A stretch of DNA of 64,000 nt, from NCBI GenBank assembly GCA_023435725.1, contig JAEYRD010000128.1, positions 1 to 64,000 on the forward strand. Direction: 5' to 3'. The notes below the pieces were generated by a model. The model had not been told where the DNA came from and did no database searches. It was given only the letters and a program-made list of their open reading frames with translations. Source of the stretch: Pseudomonadota bacterium. GTDB lineage: Bacteria; Pseudomonadota; Alphaproteobacteria; Rhizobiales; Xanthobacteraceae. Position 1 is the stretch's first letter; every line of letters begins with the position of its first letter. The translations under genes were made by a program, and so were the position numbers. Shown piece by piece: positions 24,931 to 33,949 of the stretch.

Positions 24931-26640
24931 CTACGCCGCCCTGATCGAGTTCATGAAGCCGGCGACGCCGCGCTTGAGGCGCGAGCTCTCATTGGCGAGC
25001 GATTGCGCGGCCGACTGCACCTGGGCGGAGGCACCGCCGGTTTCCGATGCGCCACGCTGGACGTCGGCGATGCTGGTCTCGACCTGCGAGGTGCCCGCGG
25101 CAGCCCGCTGCACGTTACGGGAGATCTCCTGCGTCGCGGAGCCCTGCTGCTCGACCGAGGTCGAGATCGCCGACGAGATCTCCGAGATGCGCCCGATCGT
25201 GGCGCCGATCTCCTTGATCGCTGCAACCGAATCCCGCGTCGCCGACTGGATGTCGGCGATCTGCTGGCTGATCTCGTCGGTCGCCTTCGCGGTCTGCTCG
25301 GCGAGCGACTTCACCTCGGACGCCACCACGGCAAAGCCACGGCCGGCATCACCGGCGCGCGCAGCCTCGATGGTCGCGTTCAGCGCCAGGAGATTGGTCT
25401 GGCCGGCGATGGTCTGGATCAGATCGACGACGTCGCCGATCCGGCTCGCGGCCTGCGACAGCTCGCTGATCCGCGTATCGGTTTTCTGCGCCTGGCTGAC
25501 GGCTTCACCCGCGATCCGCGCCGAGGTCTCGACCTGGCGGCTGATCTCGCCGATGGAGGAGGCAAGCTCCTCGCTCGCCGCCGCGACGGAATGAACGTTC
25601 GCGGATGCCTCGCCCGAAGCCGTGGAAGCACGGCCCGAGACCTGCGCCACGGTGTCGGCGGTCTTCGACAGCGTCGTCGACGACGTTTCGAGCTGGCCGG
25701 CGGCAACCGAGACGAGCTCGATGATCTCGCCGACCTCGCGCTCGAACTGATCCGCAAGCCGGTTCATGTCGACCTTGCGCGCCTCGACCTGGCGCTGCTC
25801 GGTGATCACCTGCTCCTCGCGCAGCCGGTTGGTTTCGATCATGGCGTCGCGGAACACCTGGACGGTGCGCGCCATCTCGCCGATTTCGTCGGCCCGATCG
25901 GCATACGCGACGGGCGCGTCGAGCTGGCCGGCGCTGAGCGAGGCCATGCGCACCTTCAGACCCGCCAGCGGCTTGACCACGCTGCGGCCGACCGCCCAGG
26001 CGATCGCAATCGAGATCAGCATCAGCACGGCGATAACGATCGAGGCGGTCTGGGCCATCGACCAGAATGAGTTGTCGACCTCCCACATGTATTCGGCGGA
26101 TGCGATCATCAGATTCCACGGCGCGAAGCCGCGGGTGAAGGAGACCTTGTCGAACGCCGTGGGATCGTTGCTGGTGCGGCGGAAGGAATAGCGTAGCGTA
26201 CCCTGGCCCTTCTTCGCGATGTCCATCAGCGTCAAAGCGAAAGGCTTGCCTTCAGCGTCCTTGTTGGGCCGCATGTCCTTGCCGACGAAATTCGGGAAGC
26301 CGGGATTGGAGACGCAAAGCCCGGTCTCGTAGTCATAGATATAGACGTAGTTGGTATGGTCCTCGTACCAGATTTTATCGTTGGCCTCGATGAAGCGCTT
26401 CTTGGCTTCCTCCTCGGTCATCAAGCCCGCCTTGTAGGCCTTGTAATAGCCGTCGGCCAGATTCCACACGACTTCGACGACGGCGTGCGCCTTCTCGACG
26501 CGCTCGGTAACGAGCTGACCGCGGGCGATCCACAGAACGGTCGAGGCGACCAGCGCCATGCAGATCGCGCCGACCATGGTCATGAGCGCGAGCTTGGCGC
26601 CGATCGAGCGAAGGGAAAACAGGTTCTTGAGAGCCGGCAT
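24931..26640 (-). CDS. Methyl-accepting chemotaxis protein with single Cache domain
   Basis: A 569-residue chemoreceptor. Order: transmembrane helix at about 14-36, periplasmic single-Cache (sCache_2-type) domain at about 40-185 (YYKAYKAGLMTEEEAKKRF, YVYIYDYETGLCVSNP), second transmembrane helix at about 195-217, HAMP at 218-270, then the signalling domain with the highly conserved hairpin tip QTNLLALNATIEAARAGDAGRGFAVVA. ATG 26640 puts a short basic N-terminus before the first helix. Cache receptors of this subtype often sense small organic acids, but no ligand can be deduced. The C-terminus lacks a CheR-binding pentapeptide. Confidence 0.95.
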   Translation of the reverse strand: MPALKNLFSLRSIGAKLALMTMVGAICMALVASTVLWIARGQLVTERVEKAHAVVEVVWNLADGYYKAYKAGLMTEEEAKKRFIEANDKIWYEDHTNYVYIYDYETGLCVSNPGFPNFVGKDMRPNKDAEGKPFALTLMDIAKKGQGTLRYSFRRTSNDPTAFDKVSFTRGFAPWNLMIASAEYMWEVDNSFWSMAQTASIVIAVLMLISIAIAWAVGRSVVKPLAGLKVRMASLSAGQLDAPVAYADRADEIGEMARTVQVFRDAMIETNRLREEQVITEQRQVEARKVDMNRLADQFEREVGEIIELVSVAAGQLETSSTTLSKTADTVAQVSGRASTASGEASANVHSVAAASEELASSIGEISRQVETSARIAGEAVSQAQKTDTRISELSQAASRIGDVVDLIQTIAGQTNLLALNATIEAARAGDAGRGFAVVASEVKSLAEQTAKATDEISQQIADIQSATRDSVAAIKEIGATIGRISEISSAISTSVEQQGSATQEISRNVQRAAAGTSQVETSIADVQRGASETGGASAQVQSAAQSLANESSRLKRGVAGFMNSIRAA

Positions 26641-26805
26641 TCTGCCTCTTCGGTGTTGCTGGACGCCGCACGCGAAGATCAGTGCGCAGGCCATCACGAG
26701 GTGGGACTGCGCAAATTTGAGGCAATTTGTTAAAAACTCAGTTACGCCACGAATGCGTCACAGGAGCGGCGCGGGTGTTACTGAAGGGTTAATGCGAGCC
26801 CCTCC

Positions 26806-26927
26806 CGTCATTGCGAGCCACCGGGTCCGCGCAAAGCGCGGCCCGATGACAGGCTCCGCGAAGCAATCCAGGGCGCATCCGCAGAAGCAGTCTGGATTGC
26901 TTCGTCGCTTCGCTCCTCGCAATGACA
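26806..26927. repeat. Intergenic palindromic repeat
   Basis: CGTCATTGCGAGC...TCCGCGAAGCAATCCAG is mirrored by CTGGATTGCTTCGTCGCTT...CTCGCAATGAC, a long hairpin pattern common between genes of Bradyrhizobium-type genomes. It fills much of the 300 bp gap between the chemoreceptor promoter region and the amidohydrolase stop. Confidence 0.75.
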
Positions 26928-26940
26928 AGAAGGGTCTGGA

Positions 26941-27816
26941 TTAATCCGGAAACCCGAACAGCTTCGCCGGATTGTGCACGAGGATCTTCTCCAGCTCGGC
27001 CTCATCAGGCGCGTAGCGGAACATCAGCTCGAGCAGATCGGCGTCGTTGGGCGGCTGCTTGACGGAGACCGGATGCGGCCAGTCGCTGGCCCAGACGCAG
27101 CGGTCGAGCGCGGCCTCGATATAGGTGCGCGCGATCGGGATCACGTCGTCATAGGGCGGACCGGCCTGCGAGGTCTTCTCGCCGAGCGAGAGCATGACCC
27201 AGAAATTGCCCTTCTTAAGCAGCTCCAGCATCTTGCGCAGGTTCGGATCGTCCTTGCCGCGCGAGGGCTCGGGCCGCGCCATATGGTCGATCAGCACGGG
27301 CACGTCGAGATTCTCGTACTTGGCAACGCTGGAGACGATGCCGTCCTTCTCCGGCTGGATCTTGACGTACCAGCCGAGTTCGCGGATCCGCGCGATGGCG
27401 CGGGCGAAATCGGCATCCGACAGCACGGCGCCGAGCTCCTGGCGGAAGCTGAAGCGCGCGCCGCGCACGCCGGCATCATGCAGCTTGGCGAGATATGAGT
27501 CGCTCGCCTCCGCGAACACCAGCGCATTGGCGCAGCCGCGATAGTTCGGGCCCATGGCGGCGAGGCCGTCGAGCACGACGGAATGGTCCGCGCCATAGGT
27601 CGTGGTCTGCACGATGATGCCGCGCTCGATGCCGAGCGTCTTGTGCATGCGCAGCGCCGCTTCCCAGGTCGCAGTCGGCATCCGATAGGCCGCACCGGGA
27701 CGCTCCGGATACTTGTCCACGGGACCCAGCACGTGAAACTGGCTGTCGACGGTCTTCGGCGGCGGCGCCTTGATCGGAGGGCGCGGATTGGGATCGAACG
27801 GCAGATAGGTCGGCAT
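26941..27816 (-). CDS. Amidohydrolase family protein (2-pyrone-4,6-dicarboxylate lactonase-like)
   Basis: A 291-residue metal-dependent hydrolase of the amidohydrolase-2 family. Motifs: VDSQFHVLGP near the N-terminus (replacing the usual HxH with a QxH variant), VLIDHMARP in the middle and CVWASDWPHP with the late Asp and His. ATG 27816 follows GGAG at 8 nt. It is the last gene of a six-gene operon with ring-fission downstream enzymes, so a role in hydrolysing a lactone intermediate is plausible, by analogy with LigI; the substrate is not determined by sequence. Confidence 0.9.
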   Translation of the reverse strand: MPTYLPFDPNPRPPIKAPPPKTVDSQFHVLGPVDKYPERPGAAYRMPTATWEAALRMHKTLGIERGIIVQTTTYGADHSVVLDGLAAMGPNYRGCANALVFAEASDSYLAKLHDAGVRGARFSFRQELGAVLSDADFARAIARIRELGWYVKIQPEKDGIVSSVAKYENLDVPVLIDHMARPEPSRGKDDPNLRKMLELLKKGNFWVMLSLGEKTSQAGPPYDDVIPIARTYIEAALDRCVWASDWPHPVSVKQPPNDADLLELMFRYAPDEAELEKILVHNPAKLFGFPD

Positions 27817-27829
27817 GCGCAAATCTCCT

Positions 27830-28222
27830 TCAGTCGATCACGGCGGTGAAGTCGCACTGCACCAGCGCGCCGCCGTCCATGTTGTCCATCGGCAGCGCGT
27901 GGCGCGCCGGGCGCGAATGCTCGTCCGGAAACATTTTCAGCCACTCGACATTGACGGGTCCGCGCTGCGTGCGGTCCTTCAGCCAAACCGTCATCTTGAT
28001 GATGTCGTCGGTGGTGCCGCCGGCGGCCTCCACCGTCGCCTTCATATGCGCGAACATGTTGGCGCATTGGGCGTCTAGGCTCTCGGGCATCGCGCCAGCC
28101 GCATCGCGGCCGAGGATGACGCCTGACATCACGAGATTGCCGATGCGGCAGGCGTTCGGGATCGGGTTGGCGTGCTTGAAGCCGCCGATATGGATGCTCT
28201 TGCGCCGTGTTTGACCGGTCAT
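27830..28222 (-). CDS. RidA family protein
   Basis: A 130-residue member of the YjgF/YER057c/UK114 (RidA) family. It shows the trimer fold pattern GNLVMSGVILGRD, QCANMFAHMKATVEAAGGTTDDIIKMTVWLKD and a C-terminal AVID. The Arg that binds the carboxylate in enamine deaminases (in the RHALPM segment) is present. Members in catabolic operons can be 2-aminomuconate deaminases, which would suit this context, but that is inference. ATG 28222 follows AGGAAG; 13 bp separate it from the amidohydrolase. Confidence 0.92.
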   Translation of the reverse strand: MTGQTRRKSIHIGGFKHANPIPNACRIGNLVMSGVILGRDAAGAMPESLDAQCANMFAHMKATVEAAGGTTDDIIKMTVWLKDRTQRGPVNVEWLKMFPDEHSRPARHALPMDNMDGGALVQCDFTAVID

Positions 28223-28247
28223 GATGCGCTTCCTCGTTGTTGTTGGT

Positions 28248-29051
28248 TCAGACGAACTGGCACGACACCGAGCCGAACGCGCCATAGTCCGCGTGGAACG
28301 TGTCGCCGCGGAGGATATCGACCGGACGCGTGAACGATCCCGCCAGCACCACCTCGCCGGCGGCGAGATGCTCGTCATGCGGCGCGAGGCGATTGGCAAG
28401 CCAGGCGATGCCGTTGGCGGGGTGATTGAGGACGCCGGCCGCAAGCCCGGTCTCCTCGACCTCGCCGTTGCGGAACAAGAGCGCGCCGATCCAGCGCAGA
28501 TCCACATCCATGGGGCGGAACGGCCGGCCGCCCAGCACCAGCGCGGCGTTCGCCGCGTTGTCCGAGATCGTGTCCACGACCTTGCGGGTCTTGCCGGTCT
28601 CGGGATCGACGCGATGCATGCGCGTCTCCAGGATTTCGAGTGCCGGCGTCACGTAGTCCGTGGCGTTGAGCACGTCGAAGATGGTGCAGTCAGGCCCGCG
28701 CAGCGGAGCCTTCAGCACGAAGGCGAGCTCGACCTCGATGCGCGGCGCACGGAAGCGGTCGAACGGGATCGGACCGGCGTCGGCATAGAACATATCGGCG
28801 AACAGAACACCGTAATCGGGCTCGGAGATGCCGACCGCGTTCTGCATCGCCTTCGAGGTCAAGCCGATCTTGTGGCCCTTGATAACCCGGCCGCGGCCGA
28901 GTTGAAGCCTGGTCCAGGCGCGCTGAACGGCGTAGGCGTCCTCGATGCTGAAGTCTGGATACTCCCTCGAGAACATCGGGATCAGCGCCTTGGTGCGCTC
29001 GGCCTCATCGAGGCGCGCGGCGAGACGTTCGATCGTGGCGGCATCGAGCAT
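28248..29051 (-). CDS. 2-oxo-hept-4-ene-1,7-dioate hydratase family enzyme (HpaH-like)
   Basis: A 267-residue member of the hydratase/decarboxylase branch of the FAH superfamily. It has AYAVQRAWTRLQLGRGRVIKGHKIGLTSKAMQ, SEPDYGVLFADMF, the metal-binding acidic segment RIEVELAFVLKAPL and NAANAALVLGGRP near the middle, as in HpaH/MhpD. The family adds water to a 2-oxo-enoic acid during meta-cleavage of homoprotocatechuate-like compounds. Only 3 bp separate it from the FAH-type gene, supporting consecutive steps of one pathway. Confidence 0.93.
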   Translation of the reverse strand: MLDAATIERLAARLDEAERTKALIPMFSREYPDFSIEDAYAVQRAWTRLQLGRGRVIKGHKIGLTSKAMQNAVGISEPDYGVLFADMFYADAGPIPFDRFRAPRIEVELAFVLKAPLRGPDCTIFDVLNATDYVTPALEILETRMHRVDPETGKTRKVVDTISDNAANAALVLGGRPFRPMDVDLRWIGALLFRNGEVEETGLAAGVLNHPANGIAWLANRLAPHDEHLAAGEVVLAGSFTRPVDILRGDTFHADYGAFGSVSCQFV

Positions 29052-29054
29052 GAT

Positions 29055-29915
29055 CTACTGCTCCGCGGCCACGGTGTTGCGCAGCACGCCGATGCGGCTC
29101 GACTCGACCTCGACGACGTCGCCGACCTTGAGCCAGCGCGGCGGGTCGAAGCGGGCGCCCGCCCCTGTGGGCGTGCCAGTCACGATCATGTCGCCGGGCT
29201 TCAGGGTGGCGAAGGTCGAGAGATAGGAGATCAGGACGTCGAACGGGAACATCAGCCGTTCGGTCGTATCCTGCTGACGCACCTCGCCGTTCACGCGGGT
29301 GATGATGTCGTGCGGGCCGCGCGGGTCGAGCTCGTCCGCGGTGACGATCCACGGGCCGATGCTGCCGGAGCGATCGAAATTCTTGCCTTGCGTGACGTTG
29401 AACTTGCCGTGGCGCAGCCAGTCGCGGATCGTTCCCTCGTTGCACAACGTCATGCCGAAAATCTGCGACCAGGCCTTTTCGCGCGGAATGTGACGGCCGC
29501 CCTGCCCGATCACGATGACGAGCTCGCCTTCGTAGTCGAGCTGTTCGGAGACCTTGGGCTTTTCGAGCGGCTGGCCGGAGCCGGTCATCGAGGACATGCT
29601 GCGCACGAACAGGCTGGGATATTTGGGCAGGTCCGAATTGTCCTTATACTCGGCGTTGCGCTCGGCGTAGTTGACGCCAATACACCAGAGCTTTTCCGGC
29701 GCCAGCACCGGCGGAAGCAGGACGAGATTCTCCAACGCATAGTCAGGCTTCTGTCCGGCCGCCGCCTCCTGCGCGTCCGCGAGCGCGTTGGCCGCGATCA
29801 GCGCCCTCACATCGGAAAAGTCACGGCCGATCCGCTTGGTCAGATCGACGACGCCGCCTTCGACGGCAGCACCATAGCGCGGGTCTCCGTCCACCAGATA
29901 GCTTACGAGTCGCAT
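29055..29915 (-). CDS. Fumarylacetoacetate hydrolase family protein (HpaG/HpcE-like)
   Basis: A 286-residue FAH-fold enzyme. The core shows LWCIGVNYAERNAEYKD, FVRSMSSMTGSGQPL, the metal triad region DYEGELVIVIGQGGRHI, and PGDMIVTGTPTGAGARFDPPRWLKVGDVVEVE at the C-terminus. Such proteins are isomerase/decarboxylases or acylpyruvate hydrolases. With the HpaH-like hydratase next to it, a carboxymethyl-hydroxymuconate-type isomerase/decarboxylase is the best guess; sequence alone does not separate this from fumarylpyruvate hydrolase. Confidence 0.93.
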   Translation of the reverse strand: MRLVSYLVDGDPRYGAAVEGGVVDLTKRIGRDFSDVRALIAANALADAQEAAAGQKPDYALENLVLLPPVLAPEKLWCIGVNYAERNAEYKDNSDLPKYPSLFVRSMSSMTGSGQPLEKPKVSEQLDYEGELVIVIGQGGRHIPREKAWSQIFGMTLCNEGTIRDWLRHGKFNVTQGKNFDRSGSIGPWIVTADELDPRGPHDIITRVNGEVRQQDTTERLMFPFDVLISYLSTFATLKPGDMIVTGTPTGAGARFDPPRWLKVGDVVEVESSRIGVLRNTVAAEQ

Positions 29916-29964
29916 TGTCGTTCTCCAATGGTCTTTAGACGGCGCACGCGACGCGGCCGCGGGC

Positions 29965-30582
29965 TCAGTCGGTCGATTTCGGGGTCTGGAATACGGTGTT
30001 CAGCGTCACGATCTCGCCGAGACGGGCGTAACGCGGACCGCCGATGCGGGCGATGGGGTCGAGCGCCCTGGTCTCGACCTTGCCGTCGTTCACGAGGCCG
30101 TCGCGAAGATGGAACATCACGACCTCGCCGACGATCAGCCGGCTGCGAGCGTCGCCGAATTCGAGGCACTGCCGGAAACGGCACTCCATCGCGACCGGCG
30201 CGGCGGCGAGCCGCGGCACCTTGATGCGTTCGCAGCTAAGCGTTTCGAGGCCGAGCTCCGCAACCTCGCTGATTTCAGGGGGATGCTCGACGGAGCTGTC
30301 GTGCACCGCATTCATCAGCGGGGTATCGGCGATGTGGATCACATATTCCTCGGTGTCGAGGATGTTGTGCGCGGTGTCCTTGTAGTCAGCGCCCTTGCGT
30401 CCGACGCTGATGGCGAGCATCGGCGGCTTCTGCGAGACGAAGGTGAAGGCGCTGAACGGCGCGAGGTTGAGCACGCCGGAGCGCGACAGGCTCGTCACCC
30501 AGGCGATCGGGCGCGGCACGACGATGCCGGTCATCAGTCGGTAGATGCGTTCCGCGCCAAGCTCGGTGGGATCGATCCGCAT
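29965..30582 (-). CDS. Flavin reductase family protein
   Basis: A 205-residue split-barrel flavoprotein. The pattern RLMTGIVVPRPIAWVTSLSRSGVLNLAPFSAFTFVSQKPPMLAIS with the later DTLHN-like AHNILDTEEYVIHI is typical of the flavin reductase-like FMN-binding family. It may supply reduced flavin to a two-component monooxygenase, but no oxygenase component is adjacent. It is 3 bp from the Bug gene and 49 bp from the FAH gene, in the same operon. Confidence 0.92.
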   Translation of the reverse strand: MRIDPTELGAERIYRLMTGIVVPRPIAWVTSLSRSGVLNLAPFSAFTFVSQKPPMLAISVGRKGADYKDTAHNILDTEEYVIHIADTPLMNAVHDSSVEHPPEISEVAELGLETLSCERIKVPRLAAAPVAMECRFRQCLEFGDARSRLIVGEVVMFHLRDGLVNDGKVETRALDPIARIGGPRYARLGEIVTLNTVFQTPKSTD

Positions 30583-30585
30583 CGA

Positions 30586-31551
30586 TCAGTCAGCCTTGAT
30601 GTTGGCCTTGCGCACGACCGGAATCCACTTGGCGTCCTCGCGCTGGAGATAGGCCTTGAACTCGTCCGGCGTCATCGCGACGGCTTCCCCGCCAAGCTTC
30701 TCGAACTTGTCGATCACGCCGGGGTCTTTCAGGATCGCGACCAGCGTCTCATGCAGCTTGTCGACAACAGGCGCCGGCGTGCCTGCGGGCGCGAACAGGC
30801 CGGTGAAGGTCTGGCCGTCGAAATCCTTGTAGCCGAGCTCGGCAAAGGTCGGGACATCAGGCAGCGACTTCAAGCGATGCGGGCTGGTGACGGCGAGCGC
30901 CCGGAACAGGCCAGCCTTGATGTGCTGGAGGCTGACCGTGAGCTGGTCGAACGCGAACTGCACCTGCCCGCCGAGCAGATCGTTGATGGCGGGCGCATTG
31001 CCGCGATAGTGCGCGGTGACCCATTGCAGGTCGAGGCTGGACTGCATCAGCTCGCTGAGCAGATGGTTGGTGGTGCCCGGGCCGGGCGAGGCCATGGTCA
31101 GCTTGCCGGGCTCGCGCTTGGCGAGATCGATGAATTCCTTGAACGTCGTCGCCTGCACCGACGGATGCACCTCGAGCACCAGCGGCGTCATCGAGACGGT
31201 CGAGATCGGAAGGAAGTCCTTCTTCCAGCTATAGGCTTCGCGCTTGTTGATTTCGGTCGCGAACAGCACAGGGCCGTTGGCGCCGACGAACAGCGTGTAG
31301 CCGTCGGGCGCCGACTTCGCAAAGGCCTCGCCAGCGATCATGCCGCCGGCGCCGGCCTTGTTCTCGATGATGAAGGGCTGACCGAGCTTCTCCTGGAGCT
31401 TGTCGGCAATGATGCGCGCGGCGCTGTCGACATTGCCGCCGGCCGGATAGGGCACGATCAGCTTGACGCTACGCGCCGGCCATTGCTGGCCCGACGCAGG
31501 ACCCGCCAGCATCGCGGCTGCGGCAGCTATGGCAATCCAGATTAATCTCAT
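30586..31551 (-). CDS. Bug (TctC) family tripartite tricarboxylate transporter substrate-binding protein
   Basis: A 321-residue periplasmic binding protein. The signal peptide ends around PASGQQ (about residue 22); the mature part begins with WPARSVKLIVPYPAGGNVDSAAR, the characteristic Bug motif, and contains NKAGAGGMIAGE, PGTTNHLLSELM and the C-terminal PDEFKAYLQREDAKW. It would bind a carboxylated aromatic or dicarboxylate feeding the operon. No TctA/TctB membrane subunits are in the window, a common situation for orphan Bug proteins. It is the first gene of the operon, divergent from IclR. Confidence 0.95.
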   Translation of the reverse strand: MRLIWIAIAAAAAMLAGPASGQQWPARSVKLIVPYPAGGNVDSAARIIADKLQEKLGQPFIIENKAGAGGMIAGEAFAKSAPDGYTLFVGANGPVLFATEINKREAYSWKKDFLPISTVSMTPLVLEVHPSVQATTFKEFIDLAKREPGKLTMASPGPGTTNHLLSELMQSSLDLQWVTAHYRGNAPAINDLLGGQVQFAFDQLTVSLQHIKAGLFRALAVTSPHRLKSLPDVPTFAELGYKDFDGQTFTGLFAPAGTPAPVVDKLHETLVAILKDPGVIDKFEKLGGEAVAMTPDEFKAYLQREDAKWIPVVRKANIKAD

Positions 31552-31669
31552 GTTAACCTCCCGGCGGCGCTTCCAATTCCACGTCGAGTTCCGTTGACGT
31601 CACAAGGCGCTCGATCGCGGCGCAATCTCCAGACGAGCGCTTTACCTGTCGAGCGAATTGTGGCGTTCT

Positions 31670-31686
31670 TGTCCATATTATGGACA
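31670..31686. promoter_or_regulatory. Candidate IclR operator
   Basis: TGTCCAT-ATT-ATGGACA is a perfect inverted repeat with 7-bp arms in the 128 bp between the Bug operon and iclR. It overlaps the iclR start codon at 31680, so binding there would plausibly shut iclR off. Confidence 0.6.
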
Positions 31687-32480
31687 GAGCAGGCTCCTCA
31701 AAATCGGCTCGCGACAGGGTCGAACCGCGACAAGGCGCGCAGGCGATCCGCCGCGCTCTCGCAGTGCTGCGCATTCTTGCCGCAGGCCGCGAGGCCGGCG
31801 TGCCGCTGGCGGAGGTCGTGCAGGCGACGGGCCTCACTCGCCCGACCGTTCATCGCATCGTCCATGTGCTGATCGAGGAAGGCATCGTCGAACGGCACGG
31901 CCGGAGCGGCCGCTACGCGATCGGCAACCAGGTGCCTGAGCTGGCGCTCGCACGCGCGCGGCCCTCGCGGCTGCTGGTCGCCGCAAACCCGTCGCTACGG
32001 CGCGCTTCCGCCGACATTGGCGACACGCTGTTCCTGACGGTGCGGACCGGCAACGATACGCTGTGTGTCGATCGCAGGATCGGCGTCTATCCGATCCAGG
32101 TACTGTCGATCGAGGTCGGCGCGCGCCGGCCGCTGGGCGTCAGCAGCGCGGGCGTCGCCATCCTCGCCGCGATGCCGGCGCCGGACGCGCGAAAAATCGT
32201 CGCAGCCAATGAGAAGAGGTTCGAGACCTATCAGACCGACGCCGCAACCGTGATGGGCCAGATCACCGCTGCGCGACGGCGGGGATACAATATGAGAGAG
32301 ATCGGCCTGGTGCAGGGCACGAAATCGATCTCCACCTGGATCAAGAACCCGGATGGACAACCGGCAGCGGCGATGACGGTCTCCGCCGTTCGGACGAGGC
32401 TCGGCCCGCGCCGCGAGCAGGAGGTCGCGGAGATCCTGCTGCGCGAAGCCCGCATCATCGAGCAGGCCATCCGCGGCTAG
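31680..32480 (+). CDS. IclR family transcriptional regulator
   Basis: A 266-residue IclR-type regulator. N-terminal winged helix: AIRRALAVLRILAAGREAGVPLAEVVQATGLTRPTVHRIVHVLIEEGIVER; C-terminal effector domain with GDTLFLTVRTGNDTLCVDRRIG, RRPLGVSSAGVAILAAM and NMREIGLVQGTKSIS. ATG 31680 is the only reasonable start, although it lies inside a palindrome that looks like an operator, which implies a very short or absent leader. It is divergent from the catabolic operon and is its probable regulator. Confidence 0.94.
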   Translation: MDRAGSSKSARDRVEPRQGAQAIRRALAVLRILAAGREAGVPLAEVVQATGLTRPTVHRIVHVLIEEGIVERHGRSGRYAIGNQVPELALARARPSRLLVAANPSLRRASADIGDTLFLTVRTGNDTLCVDRRIGVYPIQVLSIEVGARRPLGVSSAGVAILAAMPAPDARKIVAANEKRFETYQTDAATVMGQITAARRRGYNMREIGLVQGTKSISTWIKNPDGQPAAAMTVSAVRTRLGPRREQEVAEILLREARIIEQAIRG

Positions 32481-32649
32481 CTTCGCCTCTCCCCGTAAGA
32501 ATGGGACGAGGGAGAGCACTGCCGCCACGGCCGCAGCTCGCATCACACACCATTGCTGCGCGTCCTCATCCGGCGCTGTCAATGGGCTGACGTGACGCGC
32601 GTTTTTGTGGCACAAGGCGGCTTCCGCCGACCGACCAACGAGGCCACGC

Positions 32650-33945
32650 ATGCCCGCGCCCAAGCCGCCTGCCTTCGAGACCCTGAGCCTGCATGCGGGC
32701 CAGCATCCGGATCCCGCGACCGGGGCCCGCGCAGTGCCGATCTACCAGACCACGTCCTACGTGTTCCAGGATTCCGACCACGCCGCAGCGCTGTTCAATC
32801 TGGAGCGCGCCGGCCACATCTATACGCGCATCTCCAATCCGACCACGGGCGTCCTCGAGGAACGGCTCGCGGCGCTGGAAGGCGGCGTCGGTGCGATCTG
32901 TACCGCGAGCGGCATGGCCGCGATGCATCTCGCCATCGCAACGCTGCTCAATGCCGGCGATCACATCGTGGCGTCGAGCTCGCTCTATGGCGGCACCATC
33001 AACCTCTTGGCGCATACGCTGCCGCGCTTCGGCATCACCACGACGTTCGTCAAGCCGCGCGATCACGATGCGTTCCGCGCGGCGATCAAGCCGAACACAC
33101 GGCTGGTGATCGGCGAGACCATCGGCAATCCCGGGCTGGAGGTGCTCGATATTCCCAAGGTCGCGGCCATTGCGCATGATGCAAAGATTCCGCTGCTGAT
33201 CGACAACACGTTTGCCACGCCCTATCTCAGCCGGCCCATCGAGCTAGGGGCCGACATCGTGATGCATTCGGCGACGAAATGGATCGGCGGCCACGGCATC
33301 GCCATCGGCGGCGCCATCATCGACGGCGGCCGGTTCGACTGGCGCGGCTCCGGCAAGTTCGGCGTGCTGACCGAGCCTTATGGCGGCTATCACGGCATCG
33401 TCTTCGACGAGCAGTTCGGCACCGCAGCCTTCATCATGCGCGCGCGCACCGAGGGCCTGCGCGATTTCGGCGCCTGCCTGTCTCCGACCAATGCGTTCCA
33501 GCTGCTGCAGGGCGTGGAGACGCTAGGCGTGCGCATGGACCGCCACATGCAGAACACGCACCTCGTGCTGGAAGCGCTGAAGGCCAACAAGGCGGTCGAT
33601 TGGGTGCTGCATCCCTCGCTGGAAAACCACCCCGACTATCAGCTGGCAAAACAGCTGCTGCCGCGCGGCGCGGGCTCGATCGTCTCCTTCGGCATCAAGG
33701 GCGGGCGGCCCGCGGGGCGCAAGTTCATCGAGTCGCTGCGCATGATCAGCCATCTCGCCAATGTCGGCGACGCCAAGACGCTGGTGATCCACCCCGCCTC
33801 GACTACGCATCAGCAGATGGATGCCGAGCAGCTCAAGGCCGCCGGTATCGGCGAGGAGCTGGTGCGGCTCTCGGTCGGCATCGAGACGGCGTCCGACATC
33901 ATCGACGATCTCTCTCAAGCGTTGCGCATCTCGCAGAAAGTCTGA
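32650..33945 (+). CDS. O-acetylhomoserine aminocarboxypropyltransferase/sulfhydrylase (MetY-type)
   Basis: A 431-residue PLP enzyme of the Cys/Met metabolism family. N-terminal FETLSLHAGQHPDPATGARAVPIYQTTSYVF, GHIYTRISNPTTGVLEERLAALEGG, and the PLP lysine in ADIVMHSATKWIGGHG (about residue 208) are diagnostic of O-acetylhomoserine sulfhydrylases, which make homocysteine from O-acetylhomoserine and sulfide. ATG 32650 gives the standard N-terminus; 15 further in-frame codons are not conserved. I saw no SAM-II riboswitch upstream. An alpha/beta hydrolase follows after 4 bp. Confidence 0.95.
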   Translation: MPAPKPPAFETLSLHAGQHPDPATGARAVPIYQTTSYVFQDSDHAAALFNLERAGHIYTRISNPTTGVLEERLAALEGGVGAICTASGMAAMHLAIATLLNAGDHIVASSSLYGGTINLLAHTLPRFGITTTFVKPRDHDAFRAAIKPNTRLVIGETIGNPGLEVLDIPKVAAIAHDAKIPLLIDNTFATPYLSRPIELGADIVMHSATKWIGGHGIAIGGAIIDGGRFDWRGSGKFGVLTEPYGGYHGIVFDEQFGTAAFIMRARTEGLRDFGACLSPTNAFQLLQGVETLGVRMDRHMQNTHLVLEALKANKAVDWVLHPSLENHPDYQLAKQLLPRGAGSIVSFGIKGGRPAGRKFIESLRMISHLANVGDAKTLVIHPASTTHQQMDAEQLKAAGIGEELVRLSVGIETASDIIDDLSQALRISQKV

Positions 33946-33949
33946 AGCC

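Noticed and set aside
28221..30224. Plus-strand 667-codon frame antisense to the catabolic operon
   Set aside because: Opposes four genes with strong family motifs; no domain of its own.
32481..32649. SAM-II riboswitch upstream of the metY-type gene
   Set aside because: I looked for the conserved pseudoknot sequence and did not see it; only an imperfect CTCTCCCC hairpin is present.
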